Both the position numbers and the translations under genes were made by a program. The notes beneath the pieces were generated by a model. It was not told the origin of the DNA. It worked only from the letters and a program-made list of their open reading frames with translations, and made no database searches. DNA of 32,426 bases, from NCBI GenBank assembly GCA_022496205.1, contig WTXD01000136.1, forward strand, positions 1-32,426, read 5' to 3'. Each line of letters opens with the position of its first letter. Within the stretch, counting starts at the first letter, position 1. The DNA is from Gloeopeniophorella convolvens (Eukaryota > Basidiomycota > Agaricomycetes > Russulales). Below, one piece after another: positions 9,733-19,750 of this stretch.

Positions 9733-11337
9733 ATGAATTCACATACTCAGCAGATGCCCGTGCCTGCCTTCCGATCGCATCGTCACACGCGCCCCACTAC
9801 CCATTGGCATGACATAGTGGACACCATTCTTCCATCAGCTTTGGAACCTGACACCAGGGAAGGCGACCGTATCCCCATAGTCTCTGTTACACCACCACGT
9901 GCTATCACTGACCCTGCAAGCAGTTTCAGTTCCCCTCCGCCGTCCCCAGATCATGTATCGGTCTCCCACCGAGCGATAGCAAATGAGCTTCATTCAGACA
10001 TCTTGCTCATTATATTCGACTGGTGCCGCTCCCTGGATCCTCAAGCGTGGTACTGTTACCATCGATGGCTTCAACTCACGCATGTATCACGTAGCTGGCG
10101 ATGGTGCATATTGACATCGCCAATACGCATGCGTTTGATACTTTGCTATAGAAGAAGCGCACCAAAGATGGATTCTCTCCGCAATCTTCCACCTTTACCC
10201 GTTTCCTTGGATTATTCCGAGCCGCAAGATGGCCCACGCTGGGCTACCGAAAATAGGTCTCGCCACCCCGTCTTGGGTCTCGAAGAGCTCGCGGATCGTC
10301 TGCTCGCCATCGAAGTAGACGGTCCCAGCGCAATACTCGGCGATTTTGCAAGGAGGATGGGCACGCCCGTTCCGTCACTGTGCTACCTTTCGCTCTCGTC
10401 GGCATCTCCCATCGACAATCATATCACACTCTCCGACGAATTCCTAGGAGGCACCGCACCGAGGCTACACTATCTGCGCCTGGCTGGCGTATCCCTGCCC
10501 GCAAACTCAAGGCTGCTGCAGTCCTGCTCAAGCCTTACTTCCCTTAGCCTTCTCCGGATCCCGTCAGAAGTATCATACATATCACCGAGCGAGCTCGCTA
10601 TGTCCCTTCGCACGTTCACCCATCTCAAAGAGCTCGCTCTCAGCTTCCTCTCAACACCACCACCCACCGATCCGAAAGATGAAATGTCACTCTTGCAGGA
10701 GCAGGTCGTACTCCCCGAGCTCGAAACCATTGTATATCATGGGGACGTTGCGTACTTGGACGCTTTGCTATCCGGTCTCGCTATCCCGGCCGTCAGACGT
10801 GCCGACATCAGGCTCTTCTACCGGCCCACACTCAGCGTCAAATGGCTACCCACAGTCGTAGCCGGTATTCCAGGACGAGACATTCACGCGGCCCGTGTAA
10901 CGTTGAAACAGGACTCAGTGGAGTTCTGCGCACATTCAATGCGGTCAAGTGACTCAAGCGCCACAGCGAGCATGCTCTCCATCGTCGTATCGATTCGCCC
11001 TCACGACTGGCAGGTTCACTCGATAAATCAAGTCTGCGGTGCCCTCAATCCAACACTCTCGTTCACAGAGACCCTCGTCCTCGACTCCGACCCCCTGGTG
11101 CTTTCCCCGCAGCTGTCCTCAGGAATTGAATCATCTCTATGGCGCACCCTCCTTTCTCCTTTCGTTGGCGTTACGAATCTCCATATCTCTTCTGAACTGG
11201 CATCGGAACTTGAACTACGGCGCGCGTTACAAGGTGGTCAGGACATGCTTTTGCCTGTTCTAACCTCTGTCGGACTCATCGACCAAGAGGACGCTACAGC
11301 ATCGGCGAACGATTTTCGCTTCGGCTACCCCATCTAG
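9733..11337 (+). CDS. F-box protein with degenerate leucine-rich repeats (gene F)
   Basis: Uninterrupted frame of 534 residues from an ATG. The F-box is at about residues 82-130 (ANELHSDILLIIFDWC, then LQLTHVSRSWRWCIL). The C-terminal part shares order and motifs with A, B and C: NLPPLPVSLDYSE, FLGGTAPRLHYLRLAGV, SSLTSLSL, PSELAMSL, YHGDVAYLDALLSG and HDWQVHSINQVCGAL. It is therefore the most divergent member of that subfamily. A THWHDIVDTIL segment at about residues 23-33 may be the counterpart of the PHWYSTIDGTL motif in gene C. The probable role is SCF substrate selection, by family only. The final 20 residues lack the common C-terminus of A and C. Confidence 0.82.
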   Translation: MNSHTQQMPVPAFRSHRHTRPTTHWHDIVDTILPSALEPDTREGDRIPIVSVTPPRAITDPASSFSSPPPSPDHVSVSHRAIANELHSDILLIIFDWCRSLDPQAWYCYHRWLQLTHVSRSWRWCILTSPIRMRLILCYRRSAPKMDSLRNLPPLPVSLDYSEPQDGPRWATENRSRHPVLGLEELADRLLAIEVDGPSAILGDFARRMGTPVPSLCYLSLSSASPIDNHITLSDEFLGGTAPRLHYLRLAGVSLPANSRLLQSCSSLTSLSLLRIPSEVSYISPSELAMSLRTFTHLKELALSFLSTPPPTDPKDEMSLLQEQVVLPELETIVYHGDVAYLDALLSGLAIPAVRRADIRLFYRPTLSVKWLPTVVAGIPGRDIHAARVTLKQDSVEFCAHSMRSSDSSATASMLSIVVSIRPHDWQVHSINQVCGALNPTLSFTETLVLDSDPLVLSPQLSSGIESSLWRTLLSPFVGVTNLHISSELASELELRRALQGGQDMLLPVLTSVGLIDQEDATASANDFRFGYPI

Positions 11338-13696
11338 CTCCGCTCTGCTGATACACCACGTCGCGCATCCACGAACGCGGATCGACTTTGATACATTGCA
11401 CTGACCCCCACAATATCCCCCATATGCTCACCACATTCACCTCTGTCCAACAAACTTATGGAAACGCGACCTAAACATCACCGATCTATAGAAATCCTTA
11501 CCACGGAGTCTCTTCTCTAACAATCCCTCCTAAAGCATCCCCAGGACCCCAATGCGCCTACACCACGTTGTTCGGCACTGTCCGCGTTCGCCGGGAACCT
11601 CACCCTACCCTTGGTTTCAGAACACGTGCTCTATGGCCGCGCCATCGTCTCCCTGTCGCATCGGAACAACCGTAACGAACTTCGGGATGCCCCAGGCCCA
11701 CCCAACGAACCACACCATCGCACGATCCATCCACGTCCTCCCTCCGCCGCATGACCTATCTACGCTGCCGGAGAGTAGCGATCGAGACACCGCTATACCG
11801 CCTCCAGGCCTTATCCAATTCAGCGCCCACCTCTTCGCTTTTTTTCAGGGTGACACCCATCAAGAGCCGAAGAACAGGAGACCAATACTGTATATCCACT
11901 TCTGATACGACCCGCTCAAAACCTCCCACCTTCGTCCGTCTCGAGTCCATACTCCCGCCTTTTGAGGCACGCTTTGAGACCCCGACACGCGGCCGACCCA
12001 ATTGACAGTCTTAGCACGTACCCGTGCCTGGGTTACCATGTCTTGCTTGCAAGACCCGGTTCTCATGCACGGCGCTGCGGACGTCACTGATCAAGACCGC
12101 TCACCTGCTTCGCAACTTCCGCGAAGCCGCCCTGGTGACGAAGGTGGATTTCGCCGGGTTAACGACACGAGTGACACGACTCAACCCCAAGGCGATGCTT
12201 TCTTCGATACCCGCGACGCACGCTATGGCCTTTTCGGAACCTCCGCACCATACTGGGACGGAGGTTAGAATTAGATTGCGGAAACTAGAGGGAGGATCGT
12301 GCTACATGAAGCTCTGTGCGCCGAGGCGCGCGTGAATGGAATCGAGCCAAAAAAAAAAACCCCTCCACACCACCCCTGCTGGCTCCTGTACACTTTCCAC
12401 AGGGCCCGCCCATGGAATTACGCACGGTGCGAGGACGTTCGTCGCATGCACCTGTGCCAAGTCCAAGTAGACCGTGGAGAATTAAGTGCAGTTCTTCTCT
12501 TTCCGACTGACGACAGTGTGGCGAGCCATCGGAGCACGAAGCGTAGATCCTGGTGCAGACACAGACGGAAAGCTTGCAGCTGATCCGGCCTGTGTTTGGT
12601 ACGTAGGATAGGCGGCTTCGCGGTTTCGATAATTTGCATGTCTATACTATGCGTTCTCCCGGACTCATGTCTCGGTATGGATGTAACAAGTAGATAGGAA
12701 CAACGTTGCTGCTGCTTCCGTCCAAGGTACGCAGGTTCGGGCGCCATGCCTCACTGTCGGGCTTGGGTGGAGCATCGCATGAGCTCGTAGAAGGGGCGAC
12801 CTAGATGATATGCGCACCTTTCCACCCGCGCCGAAGAGGCCACGTTCCTTGTCCTCTGTCTCTCTCGTTCCCTCCCCCTGGTCGCGCCTCCTGACGTGTC
12901 CCTGGATATCCTATGGATTGAGCCGCGCGCGGCAGGGGAGGCACCCGTCTTTCTGGCCGGCCGGCCGGCCGCTGCTGGGCAACTGATATGGCGGAGCGTC
13001 ACGATGAGCGGCTAGTTTGTCAAGAAAACGATGGTGGCACGCACTGGGCACGGGATGAGGCACGGCACGCGATGTGGATATGAGGTGTGGTGCGTGCTAG
13101 CGGTGCAGCTACGATGCTAATCGCGCCGGAATGCGAGTCATGACCATATGCGCAACGAGATACGCACGAGTCCGGTCAAAAGGTGGCCGGTATCTTGATC
13201 CTTGGTGCGAGAACATCCCGGGGCACGGACGGCAAGTTGGTGACGAAAACAAGATTGAGGAGGGCTCCCGAAGACTGTGCACTCGGTCGCGGGTACGGGT
13301 GAAATCAGTATGAAATCAGAAGGACCCCGGTAGGACACTGTCCGGGTCTTGTGGTTGCTCTCTATTCTTCACACGCATAATTGAGCTGAACTTGAGGCTG
13401 CATCCAAGCCGAAATGAAGAAGAGCTGTTGGAGCCTAGCTGGAACACTGGAGGTTCCTGCAGTGCATTCATGATAGGGGTCGAAGCAAGAAGGAGCACTG
13501 AGAGGGAGTAACGGCCTACAGAGGCCTACAGCAGCGGCCTACAGCCCGGAGCGCGCGTTCCGGGGTCAGACCGACACGAACAATTTCAGTTTTGGCTCTT
13601 TTTGCCTCCCCACTGCCAGCAGCAGTACAGTACATTGCTCCTTACATATTTCAGAACGCGCCGCCACCACAACTCAAAACACGTTGTCGATGTCGA
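11338..13696. other. 2.4-kb region without a supportable gene
   Basis: Many short frames overlap on both strands but none resembles a known protein. Frames at 11552-11905 and 12002-12335 were examined as possible decayed F-box copies (one reads IARSIHVLPP) and are too weak to call. Visible simple features are an A11 run near 12349 and an alternating GGCC run near 12957-12972. This may be an eroded gene remnant or plain intergenic sequence. Confidence 0.5.
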
Positions 13697-14230
13697 TCCA
13701 TGAGGGAAGCAGCGAGCTTCGGGCACGTTCCCTTCGGCGGGAGCCTCCACCCGCGACCAGGCACACCCGGCGCAGTAACGTATGTCGCCGAACCAGCTCT
13801 TATGGTACCCGCGTTGACCTTTCAACCTTCAGCATCCCGGAAAACCCCGTGCACCACCTTGCTCATGGACATAGGCTACGTTGAAGGTATGTTGCCACGG
13901 CCGAATGACCCAACACCGCTGAGTCTGTCTACTATATACAGATAGCCGCTGGGAGAGTCACGAGTCGCGCCCTGCGCCTTCTCGGAAACCCGAGGCCGCG
14001 CCCTTCTGTATAAGGGCTGGTGTTGCGTCGACATGAAAAGGTGGACGACCCAGACCTACACCGCGATTGTGTCTTTTCTCCTCCTTTTGGGGGCGCGATC
14101 AAGGTATGACGCCCCTTCTATCATGGATAGCTCAGCTCTGAGAGAACCTAGCAGACATTGACCCTGTCGCTTTGCATATCAAATAGTAGGGCTTCTCTCG
14201 CTGTTGTATTTGTGTTATGTTGACTCCGCA

Positions 14231-14236
14231 TATAAG
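14231..14236 (+). promoter_or_regulatory. Putative TATA element upstream of F-box pseudogene B
   Basis: GCATATAAGCCTGCT is conserved at the same distance (about 126-128 bases before the ATG) in both copies of the tandem duplication. Conservation between such recent copies is weak evidence by itself, but position and sequence suit a TATA box. Confidence 0.35.
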
Positions 14237-14356
14237 CCTGCTACCGTGTCCGCGGCCTCGCGCAAGACGGAGCACCCTCGAGGCGTTGTACCTGGAACCG
14301 GGTTCTCCTGCGGGAGCGTAATTGAACCCTGACCTACAGCAGGTTGAGGCACCAGA

Positions 14357-16212
14357 ATGGGGAGAGTAACACGACCAATCGCTGGAGGGATGCGCCGTGA
14401 AGGCGGAGGTGGTGGAGGTGGTGGTGGGGGTGGTGAACGTCCTCATTATGGCGGAGATCGTGACGGTGATTTTGGCCAAACGGGAGTTCCAATCTCAAGG
14501 ATAAGAAATGAAGTTGTGATTCCCGACACACAAGCTCTGATCACCAGCTTTCCTAGTAATATTGTATCCCAACTCCCTCATTGGTACTCCATCGTTGACG
14601 GAACCTTCCACTCGGCAACGAATCTCACCCCCTTGCCATCACTTTACGGTCCCCCGATCTCCCGCGAAATAGTACGTGGCATGCTGCTTGCCAAGCGAGA
14701 GTTGAGCTAATTCCTATATCCCACCAGCAACCATCGAGTCTGACGCCATTACAACATCAGTACATACGCTCCCGATTGAACTTCTCATATCAATTTTCGG
14801 GTTCTACAGACAAGCAGAGGCTCGTAACTGGGGCCTGTCATACGGCTGGATTACACTCATACATGTCTGTCGACGCTGGCGAAAGTGTATCATCGAGTTC
14901 TCATCCAGCCTTGGCTTGGTCATTTGTTGTACAACGAGGACCGTGCGCACAACAAGCTTGCTCAGCCATTTACCACCATTTCCCATTGCTCTCGAATAGA
15001 TATCCGATGCCAATACCTACCAGTCCGAAGACACGTTGGAGGGCAACGTGGCTACTTTGCTTGGCGCCTACGCTGACTCCCGCCTGTGTAGCATTGACCT
15101 CAGCGGGCCGGAGGCGACACTGTCAAATTTTACCAGGGCGATGGACCGACCCGCTTTGTCCCTGCGTTACCTTAGCCTTCGTCTCCAGCATCCATCATCC
15201 AGCGTCGATGGACTGACCTTGCCCAGTACATTCTTGGACGGGAATGCTCCCGACCTTCGCCACATCCTCACGCATGGCGTTCTCCCCCTATCATTGGCGA
15301 AACTCCTATCCTCGACCCAGCACCTCCATTCTCTCGCACTTCAGATCCCCAAGGTCGCGTCCGTCACGCCCGATGAGCTCCTCATATCCCTGGCCCATCT
15401 CACCCACCTCACCTTACTCGTCCTCGCCTTCCCAATTATGAACCTCGCGGCGGCCCAGAGCCAGCCAGGCTAGACCGGTCCCTGCTTCGCAGAAGGTCGC
15501 TTTACTTCCAAGTCTTACGCAGTTCGTGTACTGCGGGGAAATCTATGGTCTCGAAGCGCTCGTGGCGGGGATCGACATGCCCGCTGTCGAGAGCCTCAAT
15601 ATTCAGTTATTCCAACGGCTTACCTTCCCCATTCCGCACCTCTTAGACCTTATCACAGGCACGGCGTTATTGAGCCAGGGCTCCATCGCTCGTGTTGACT
15701 TTACACACTATTCCAGTGAACTGCACGTCTATCCTCGAATCGAGGACGCCCAGGCTCTCTCGCCGAAAGGGGTTCATTTACTCGTTTTAGGCTACCAATT
15801 CGACTGGCAGGTCCACTCAATGGCCCAGCTTTGCCGTGCACTCACTCTCGGCTTACGCAACGTTCAAAGCCTTTTTCTTGGGCACCACCTCAAGGAACTG
15901 CCATCGAAGTGGCGTGGGGAGGTGCAACCGCTTCTGTGGACTGCGCTCCTTGCAGGGTTCGAGCGCACAAGGACGCTATGAGTGTCAAAGGCGCTCGTAC
16001 CGGAGCTCGGGCATGCGCTAGATCCCGAGGTCATGGAAGGATCCGCCGATGAATTGATGCCCGCGCTGGATGCCATCGTCGCGCCATCCGGCGAACTTTC
16101 CCGGTCGCTTCAACCTGATGTGAGCAATGCTTTTGGGCCATTGCGTGCTGCTAGACGGGGTATCTCTCTGGCATTTGTGGATACGTTCAACGTGCGTGTC
16201 TTTTGCGACTGA
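14357..16212 (+). pseudogene. F-box protein pseudogene B, broken paralogue of gene C
   Basis: Aligns with gene C along its whole length, including exon 1 with a poly-glycine tract and VVIPDTQALI motif, an intron (14671-14727, GTACGT...CACCAG), the F-box (TLPIELLISIF, LIHVCRRWRKCII) and the leucine-rich body. Four lesions relative to C are visible. One base is missing in exon 1 near 14633, shifting the frame before the intron. A TAC codon is replaced by TAG at 14997-14999. One base is gained near 15440-15480. A TGG codon (TLWVSKAL in C) is TGA at 15979-15981. The normal stop is also lost, so the last frame runs on to 16212. It therefore cannot encode the full protein. The copy looks young because most of the sequence remains alignable. 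Confidence 0.88.
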
Positions 16213-16271
16213 CTTCCCTTTGCTCGAGCTCATTTTCTTGTAAGCTCTCGCCTCCACGCTCATCTTCTCCA

Positions 16272-16671
16272 ATGGACCCCGGGGCTGTCACCCTCGAAGA
16301 GCTCCGTGAGCACCAGACCATGCAGAGCACCTGGGTTCTCCTTCATGGCAAGGGTATGTTGATGCCGCAGTCAGTCATGACGCGTCTAAACGTCTTGCTG
16401 TCTTCTGCAGTGTACGACGTCACAGAATTCATTGTTGAGGTCTATGTCGCTCCCGGGAATTATTCTGGCCCTGCTCACACTTCCTTTAGCACCCCGGAGG
16501 GGAAGAAGTGATTCTCTTGGAGGGTGGTGTGTAGAGACAACGATATCTTGTCGAGTGCTGACCAGTCTATCTCCAGGCAAGGACGCTACCGAAGCGTTCG
16601 AGGATGTTGGGCACGGCGATTCGGCCCGTGATATGTTGCCTGGGATGCTCGTAGGAGAGTTCGGAAGCTAA
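16272..16671 (+). CDS. Cytochrome b5-like heme-binding protein, four exons
   Basis: Four short exons, 16272-16353, 16411-16439, 16490-16526 and 16577-16671, join in frame to give 80 residues. The introns are 57, 50 and 50 nt with GT...AG ends. The product has the cytochrome b5 fold signature: [29 protein letters not shown] and [11 protein letters not shown]. The two axial heme ligands are His38 (HPGG) and His62 (VGH), 24 residues apart as in the family. Cytochrome b5 donates electrons to desaturases, P450s and similar oxidoreductases. No C-terminal membrane anchor follows the final GEFGS, so this is a soluble form, a truncated gene, or there is a further exon I missed. The third donor could be placed three bases earlier, but that drops one residue the family has. 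The ATG lies in a good context (CCAATGG) after a pyrimidine-rich leader. It sits between pseudogene B and gene C. Confidence 0.8.
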
Positions 16672-17939
16672 TGTGCGTATCCCACATACTGTGATCGAAT
16701 TTAGAGAATCCAAGCCCTATCGCTGAGATGCTGACGCCTGGCGTAGGTGCTATGCACTAACTCTCTAAGCCGCGGCCTCTGTTCGGTGAACCAATCGCGA
16801 TCCAATCGCCTGCGGTAGGTTGATTCGAGAGTATGTTTCCCACGAAGGCCTTGAACTGTAGCCTTTCCGATGGATAAGTATGGACGCTCTAGTTTCCACG
16901 TGCAGACCTTAGTAATCACAGATGATAGTCGATCTGTTTGATTATAAGTGGACCCTCCCCATAACTCCCCGTATGTGTTATTCACTACAGCGATGAATGT
17001 AGCGTTGCTCCCCGCTTGGGCCAGCCTGAGTCACCGTAGACCGATCGCCGAAGCGCTCTCTGGCTAGACTGGTGACCGAGTCTGCAATGCGTGGCGGGAA
17101 CACTGCATCGATCGGTATCCCCGAGTCAGGCGCCTGATTACGTCAACCCTCGTACCTCGAGTCGAGTCGAGGCATCACCGTGGCACCTCGGAACACGACC
17201 ACCTTTCCTCCCGCGGATCTTATCAATACATGAGGGAAGGTCTGACCTGTACATTTCCTTCAGTGCGGACTTCCATTCATCCGTGCATCCCGCGTCTGGG
17301 TAGGCACATCCAGTGCAGTAAGCGCAGTACGCTGGCCGTCGCCGGACCAGCTCTTATGGTACCCACAATGACCTCCGACCTCTAACGTTCGCAAGTAACC
17401 CATATGCCACCTTTCTCGTGAACGTAGATGTTGAAGCTTGAAGGTCTGTTACCACAGCATCGACTGACTCAACACCGCTGAGTTTGTCTGCTATATACGG
17501 ATAGCCGCTGGGAGAGTCACGAATCGCGCCCTGTGCCTTCTCGGAACCTGTGCCTTCTCGGAAACCTGTGCCCACCCTCTGTATAAGGGCCTGATGTTGT
17601 GTCGACACGGGCCGCTGCACGAAAGGTGGACAACCCAGACCTACACTGCGATTGCGTCGTGTCCTCCTTTCGGGAGCGCGATTAAGGTACGGCCCCTTCT
17701 ATCATGGATAGCTTAGCTCTGAGAGAGCCCAACAGACATTGTCCCTGTCGCTTTGCATATCGAATAGTAAGACTTCTCCCGCTGTCGTATTTGTGCTATG
17801 TTGACTCCGCATATAAGCCTGCTGCCGTGTCCGCGTGGCCTCGCACAAGACGGAGCACCCTCGAGGCTTTGCACCTAGAACTGGGTTTTCCTGCGAGAGC
17901 ATAATTGAACCTTGACTTGCAGCAGGTTGAGACGCCAGG
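16672..17939. other. Intergenic region between cytochrome b5 and F-box gene C
   Basis: The left part (to about 17095) is the downstream flank of the left duplication unit and matches sequence after gene C. About 135 bases of unshared sequence follow. From about 17231 it matches the upstream flank of pseudogene B and includes a conserved ATATAAG about 128 bases before gene C. No coding frame here is supported. Confidence 0.55.
17812..17817 (+). promoter_or_regulatory. Putative TATA element of F-box gene C
   Basis: GCATATAAGCC lies about 128 bases before the ATG of gene C, matching the element before pseudogene B. The core promoter role is inferred from position and sequence only. Confidence 0.35.
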
Positions 17940-17989
17940 ATGGGGAGACCAAGTAAAGCCGTCTCCGGATGGAACACCCGTGAGCGTGG

Positions 17990-18021
<32 letters not shown>

Positions 18022-19750
18022 CTAGTGCTGGCCTGGCGGGAATTCCAATATCAAGGACAAGAAATTTAGAAACCCCCAAACTTGTGATTCCCGATACCCA
18101 AGCTCTGATCACCAGTCCCAGTAGTATCCTATCCCAACTCCCTCATTGGTACTCCACCATTGACGGAACCCTCCACTCGGTAACGAGTCTCACCCCCGTC
18201 GCCATCACTTTACAGTCCTCCGATCCTCCGCAAAATAGTACGTGGCATGCTGCTTGCCAAGCGAGAGTTGGGTTAATCCTCATACCTCGTCAGTAACCCG
18301 CTTGAACAACATCACCGCATCAATACACACGCTCCCGATTGAGCTTCTCATCTCGATCTTCGGACTCTGCAGACAGGCAGAAGCTCGCAATTGGAGCCTG
18401 TCGTATGGCTGGATTACACTCATACACGTCTGTCAACGCTGGCGGCAGTGCATCATCGAGTCCTCATCCAGCCTTGGCTTGATCATTTGTTGTACAACGA
18501 GGACCGTACGCTCGACGGCCTTGCTCAGCCATTTACCGCCATTTCCCATTGCTCTCGAATACACATCCGGCGCCAATTCCTACCCATCCGAAGACACGTC
18601 GGAGGACAACGTGGCTTCTTTGCTCAGCGCCTACGCTGACTCTCGCCTGTGTAGTATTGATCTCAGTGCGCCGGAGGCAACACTGTCAAAGTTTACCGGA
18701 GCGATGGACCGACCCGCTTTGTCCCTGCGTTACCTTAGCCTTCGTCTCCAGCGTTCATTACCTAGCGTCGATATACTAACCTTGCCCGGTGCATTCTTGG
18801 ATGGGAATGCTCCCGACCTTCGCCACATCTTCATGGATGGCGTTTTCCTCCCGTCATTGGGGAAACTCCTATCCTCGACCCAGCACCTCCATTCTCTCTC
18901 ACTCCAGATCCCCAAGGTTGCGTTCGTCACGCCCGACGAGCTCCTCGTATCCTTGGCTAATCTCACTCACCTCACCTTTCTCTCCCTCGACTTCCCAATT
19001 GTAACCCCGCGGCACCCCAATGCCGGCCAACCTAGGCCGGTCTCTCCTTCGCAGATTGTTGCTTTGCTTCCAAGTCTCACGCAATTCGTGTACTGCGGGG
19101 AGGTCCATCACCTCGAAGCGCTCGTGGCGGGGATCGATATGCCCGCTATCGAAAGCCTAAATATCAAGTTATTCCACCGGCTTACCTTCACCATTCCCCA
19201 CCTCTCAGACCTGATCGCAGGCACGATGTTGTTGAACCAGGGCTCCATCGCTCGTGTCGACTTCACACGCTTGTCCAGCGAACTGCACGTCTATCCTCGA
19301 ATTGAGGATGCCCGGGCTCTCTCGTCGAAAGGGGTACATATAGTTGTCTCGGGCTACCAATTCGACTGGCAGGTCCACTCAATGGCCCAGCTTTGCCATG
19401 CGCTCGCTCCCGGGTTACGCAACGTCCAAAGCCTTTTTCTAGGACACCATCTAGAGCGACTCGGATTGAAGTGGCGTGAGGAAGCGCAACCGCTTCTATG
19501 GAACACGCTCCTTGCAGGGTTCGAGCGCACGAAGACGCTATGGGTGTCAAAGGCGCTCGTGCCGGAGGTCGGGCACGCGCTAGATCCAGAAGTCATGGAA
19601 GGATCCGCCGATGACTTGATGCCCGTGCTGGACGCCATCGTCGCATCGTCCGACGAAGTTTCCTGGTCGCTTCAGCCTGCAGTAGGTAATGCCTTTGGGC
19701 CGCTCCATGCTGCTAGACCGGCTATCTCTCTGACATATGTGGACACATGA
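17940..19750 (+). CDS. F-box protein with degenerate leucine-rich repeats (gene C), two exons
   Basis: Exon 1 (17940-18237) and exon 2 (18294-19750) join in frame to give 584 residues; the intron is 56 nt (GTACGT...CGTCAG). Exon 2 is open upstream of the splice site by accident, so the start at 18242 is not the real one. Residues 17-27 are a poly-glycine tract encoded by GGN codons. Residues 49-80 carry the subfamily motif VIPDTQALI and LPHWYSTIDGTL. The F-box is at about 110-160 (IHTLPIELLISIFGLC, LIHVCQRWRQCIIE). The leucine-rich body follows to the end, closing with LTYVDT as in gene A (LTYVAA). Probably an SCF ubiquitin-ligase substrate receptor, by family. It is the intact partner of pseudogene B in the tandem duplication. 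Confidence 0.87.

Larger units (their letters stand above)
13697..17095 (+). repeat. Left copy of a ~3-kb direct tandem duplication (contains pseudogene B)
   Basis: This segment and 17231-20125 match from about 0.6 kb upstream of the F-box genes to about 0.35 kb downstream. Shared landmarks include CAGCTCTTATGGTACCC (13794 and 17349), GATAGCCGCTGGGAGAGTCACG (near 13945 and 17501), the coding region, and GAGAATCCAA (16704 and 19771). The left copy is longer because it contains a cytochrome b5 segment (about 16200-16703) absent from the right copy. Boundaries are approximate, judged by eye. Confidence 0.8.

Noticed and set aside
11552..12335. Possible decayed F-box copy (IARSIHVLPP) and neighbouring frames
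   Set aside because: Only a few residues resemble the F-box start and nothing downstream aligns with the paralogues.
12957..12972. Alternating GGCC run
   Set aside because: A simple-sequence tract with no associated feature; noted but not informative.
14776..15216. 146-codon plus-strand frame over pseudogene B
   Set aside because: It is the wrong frame of the F-box coding sequence, opened by the sequence context; the homologous frame carries the real similarity.
16524..16576. Alternative third intron for cytochrome b5 starting GTGGTG
   Set aside because: It removes one residue between the heme histidines; the GTGTGT donor at 16527 restores the family spacing of 24.
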